The translations under genes and the position numbers were made by a program. This document shows positions 62,875 to 64,000 of a stretch of 64,000 bases of DNA, in pieces (within the stretch, counting starts at the first letter, position 1; each line of letters starts with the position of its first letter). Source of the DNA: Bacteroidota bacterium (GTDB lineage Bacteria > Bacteroidota > Bacteroidia > Chitinophagales > Chitinophagaceae). Under the pieces are notes generated by a model. The model made no database searches. It saw only the letters and a program-made list of their open reading frames with translations, and had not been told where the DNA came from. Location: contig JAPLEO010000061.1 in assembly GCA_026391125.1 (NCBI GenBank), positions 1 through 64,000 on the forward strand, given 5' to 3'.

Positions 62875-64000
62875 CTATTGAAATACACGAACATAATCAA
62901 CCGCCATTCTTTGAGGGAATACGGTTGTTCCGTCTGGCGAACCTGGCCAAGTACCACCCACTGCTACATTTAAAATAAAAAAGAAATCGCTATTAAAAGG
63001 ATTGGTACTTCCGGCAGTTGCAGATGCAGGGATGGTATTGTATACCACATCATCCACCAAAATCTGAACCTGATCTTTGACCCATACTAAGCTGTACACA
63101 TGAAACTGTTGGTCGTAACTTCCTGTACTTAATACAGTGCTTGTACCTTTTGATTGGTGCAATTGAGTGGTTGCCCCCCAATGTAGTGTGCCGTAAAGTT
63201 TATTTGGTTCTTGCCCCAATAATTCCATAATATCCATTTCACCACATGCTGGCCAACTAACTTGATCAATATTGTTTCCTAACATCCAAATGGCTGGCCA
63301 AATTCCTTTACCTGTAGGAACTTTAGCACGGATATCGATCCTTCCGAAAGTAAAAACTTTTCTACCCTTGGTGATCATTCTTGCAGAGGTATACAAGCTG
63401 CCGTTATAATTTTCTTTTCTTGCTTCAATGATCAAATTCCCTTTCGATTGAAAGGCGTTCTGTGATCTTGAAGTATAGTTTTCTAATTCTGAATTTCCCC
63501 AACCGCTTGCACCAGTTTCGAAGGCCCAATTGGATGTGTTGATTGTATTACTTGTAAATTCATCACTCCATACCAAGGTTTTTCCAGCATAAGTAGTAGG
63601 AGTTGTATAGCCAGTATTATCAACAGGATAATATAAAAGGTTTTCATTCAGAATGGTTCCAGTGCCTTTACTAATTGATAAGGTACAGTTTGTAGGGCTA
63701 GAAAGTTGAACGCTAAAGTATTGGTTGTTTTTGCGCGTACTATCTCCAATTATTTCTACATCAACAATCCCAGAACTAGTGTTAGCAGGAATTGTTAAGG
63801 TACCTGTTGTTGATTTATAGTCGGTATTTGAAAAAGCGGTACCATCTGATGTTGTATAACCAATTGTAATTGCACTGGTACTTACTTTATCAAGAGATAC
63901 AGTAAATTGGAAATGTGTGTTAGTACTAGAACGCTCATTGCTCACGTCGCTAATACTTGCTGCGGGTACGGAAGCTACTGGCGGGGTTGTACCTCCACCA
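62875..64000 (-). CDS. Calx-beta and GH16 glucanase (partial, N-terminus off the edge)
   Basis: At least 374 codons, open to the right edge with no start seen. From the edge inward come a Gly/Thr/Pro linker (GGGTTPPVAS), a Calx-beta domain (TIGYTTSDGTAFSNTDYKST, GIVDVEIIGDSTRKN), then a GH16 catalytic domain. The active site EMDIMEL is at 63220-63240 (ExDxxE type, laminarinase-like), near WPAIWMLGNNIDQVSWPACG. The C-terminus ends in VRVFQ with no T9SS sorting domain visible. It cleaves beta-1,3- or mixed-linked glucans or a similar glycan. Confidence 0.9.
   Translation of the reverse strand, partial: GGGTTPPVASVPAASISDVSNERSSTNTHFQFTVSLDKVSTSAITIGYTTSDGTAFSNTDYKSTTGTLTIPANTSSGIVDVEIIGDSTRKNNQYFSVQLSSPTNCTLSISKGTGTILNENLLYYPVDNTGYTTPTTYAGKTLVWSDEFTSNTINTSNWAFETGASGWGNSELENYTSRSQNAFQSKGNLIIEARKENYNGSLYTSARMITKGRKVFTFGRIDIRAKVPTGKGIWPAIWMLGNNIDQVSWPACGEMDIMELLGQEPNKLYGTLHWGATTQLHQSKGTSTVLSTGSYDQQFHVYSLVWVKDQVQILVDDVVYNTIPASATAGSTNPFNSDFFFILNVAVGGTWPGSPDGTTVFPQRMAVDYVRVFQ

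Noticed and set aside
62875..63945. GTG at 63945 as the start of the GH16 gene
   Set aside because: The frame stays open to the window edge with a Gly/Thr/Pro linker before the Calx-beta domain, so the true start lies outside.
1..64000. CRISPR arrays, rRNA and tRNA genes, intact transposases or phage genes
   Set aside because: I looked through the intergenic sequence for regular repeats, tRNA T-arm motifs and integrase or transposase-like frames and found none.

Overview
The window looks like chromosomal DNA of a Bacteroidota bacterium, most likely Chitinophagaceae-like. This is inferred from gene content and signals; no 16S or marker-gene search was possible. Supporting signs are low GC, no Shine-Dalgarno runs before start codons, -7 boxes of the Bacteroidota type (TAnnTTTG), many SPI/SPII signal peptides ending in AQ or AxC, a TamL-type Omp85 lipoprotein, DUF5103, DUF4159/DUF4175 and LytTR/LytS signalling. 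There are no rRNA or tRNA genes, no CRISPR array and no intact mobile element. One small SRP RNA gene is clear.

Layout. 0-3.1 kb (minus): a FIST sensory protein, then a sensor built from repeated S-helix/GAF-like modules that runs off the left edge. 3.4-11.4 kb: a GNAT acetyltransferase, a lipoprotein, a YjgN-like membrane protein with an M48 metalloprotease, a TlpA-type thioredoxin, an esterase, a small secreted protein, a Dabb protein and an M28 aminopeptidase. 11.5-15.5 kb: a locally GC-richer block with a B12-binding radical SAM enzyme, a SET-domain protein, a CBM6-like secreted protein and a DnaJ-KTSC fusion. 15.6-17.5 kb: an unusual half-degenerate double ABC ATPase and a DUF4159 protein.

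17.6-33.4 kb (plus) is the most distinctive region. An aerotolerance-type operon (MoxR, DUF58, BatA-like, DUF4175-like, membrane protein) leads into a tandem array TldD-TldE-TldD-TldE-TldD, followed by a papain-family protease. All three TldD proteins carry Tat-type signal peptides, start with TTG, and have Asp where TldD families, as I recall them, have the zinc-ligand Cys. The two TldE partners have no signal. My inference is a Tat-exported, possibly hitchhiking TldD/E peptidase system tied to MoxR-type chaperones.

33.7-43.8 kb: a receiver protein and a convergent PAS histidine kinase, a P-type cation ATPase, a LiaF-like/LytS/LytTR three-gene operon, an EamA transporter and dapD. 43.9-56.3 kb is dominated by envelope and RNA/translation functions: GT9 glycosyltransferase, cca, a pRiA4b-like protein, miaA, an OmpP1/FadL-like porin, a Ser/Asn/Tyr-rich lipoprotein, proS, truB, tamL and a SpoU methyltransferase. 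56.3-64 kb: a LolC/E-like permease, DUF5103, a lipase, SRP RNA, a transaldolase-like protein, an AlkD-like glycosylase, a Gfo/Idh/MocA oxidoreductase and a Calx-beta/GH16 glucanase cut by the right edge.

Several genes have a -7-like box ending 3-6 nt before the start codon, which suggests leaderless mRNAs. TTG starts are unusually frequent.
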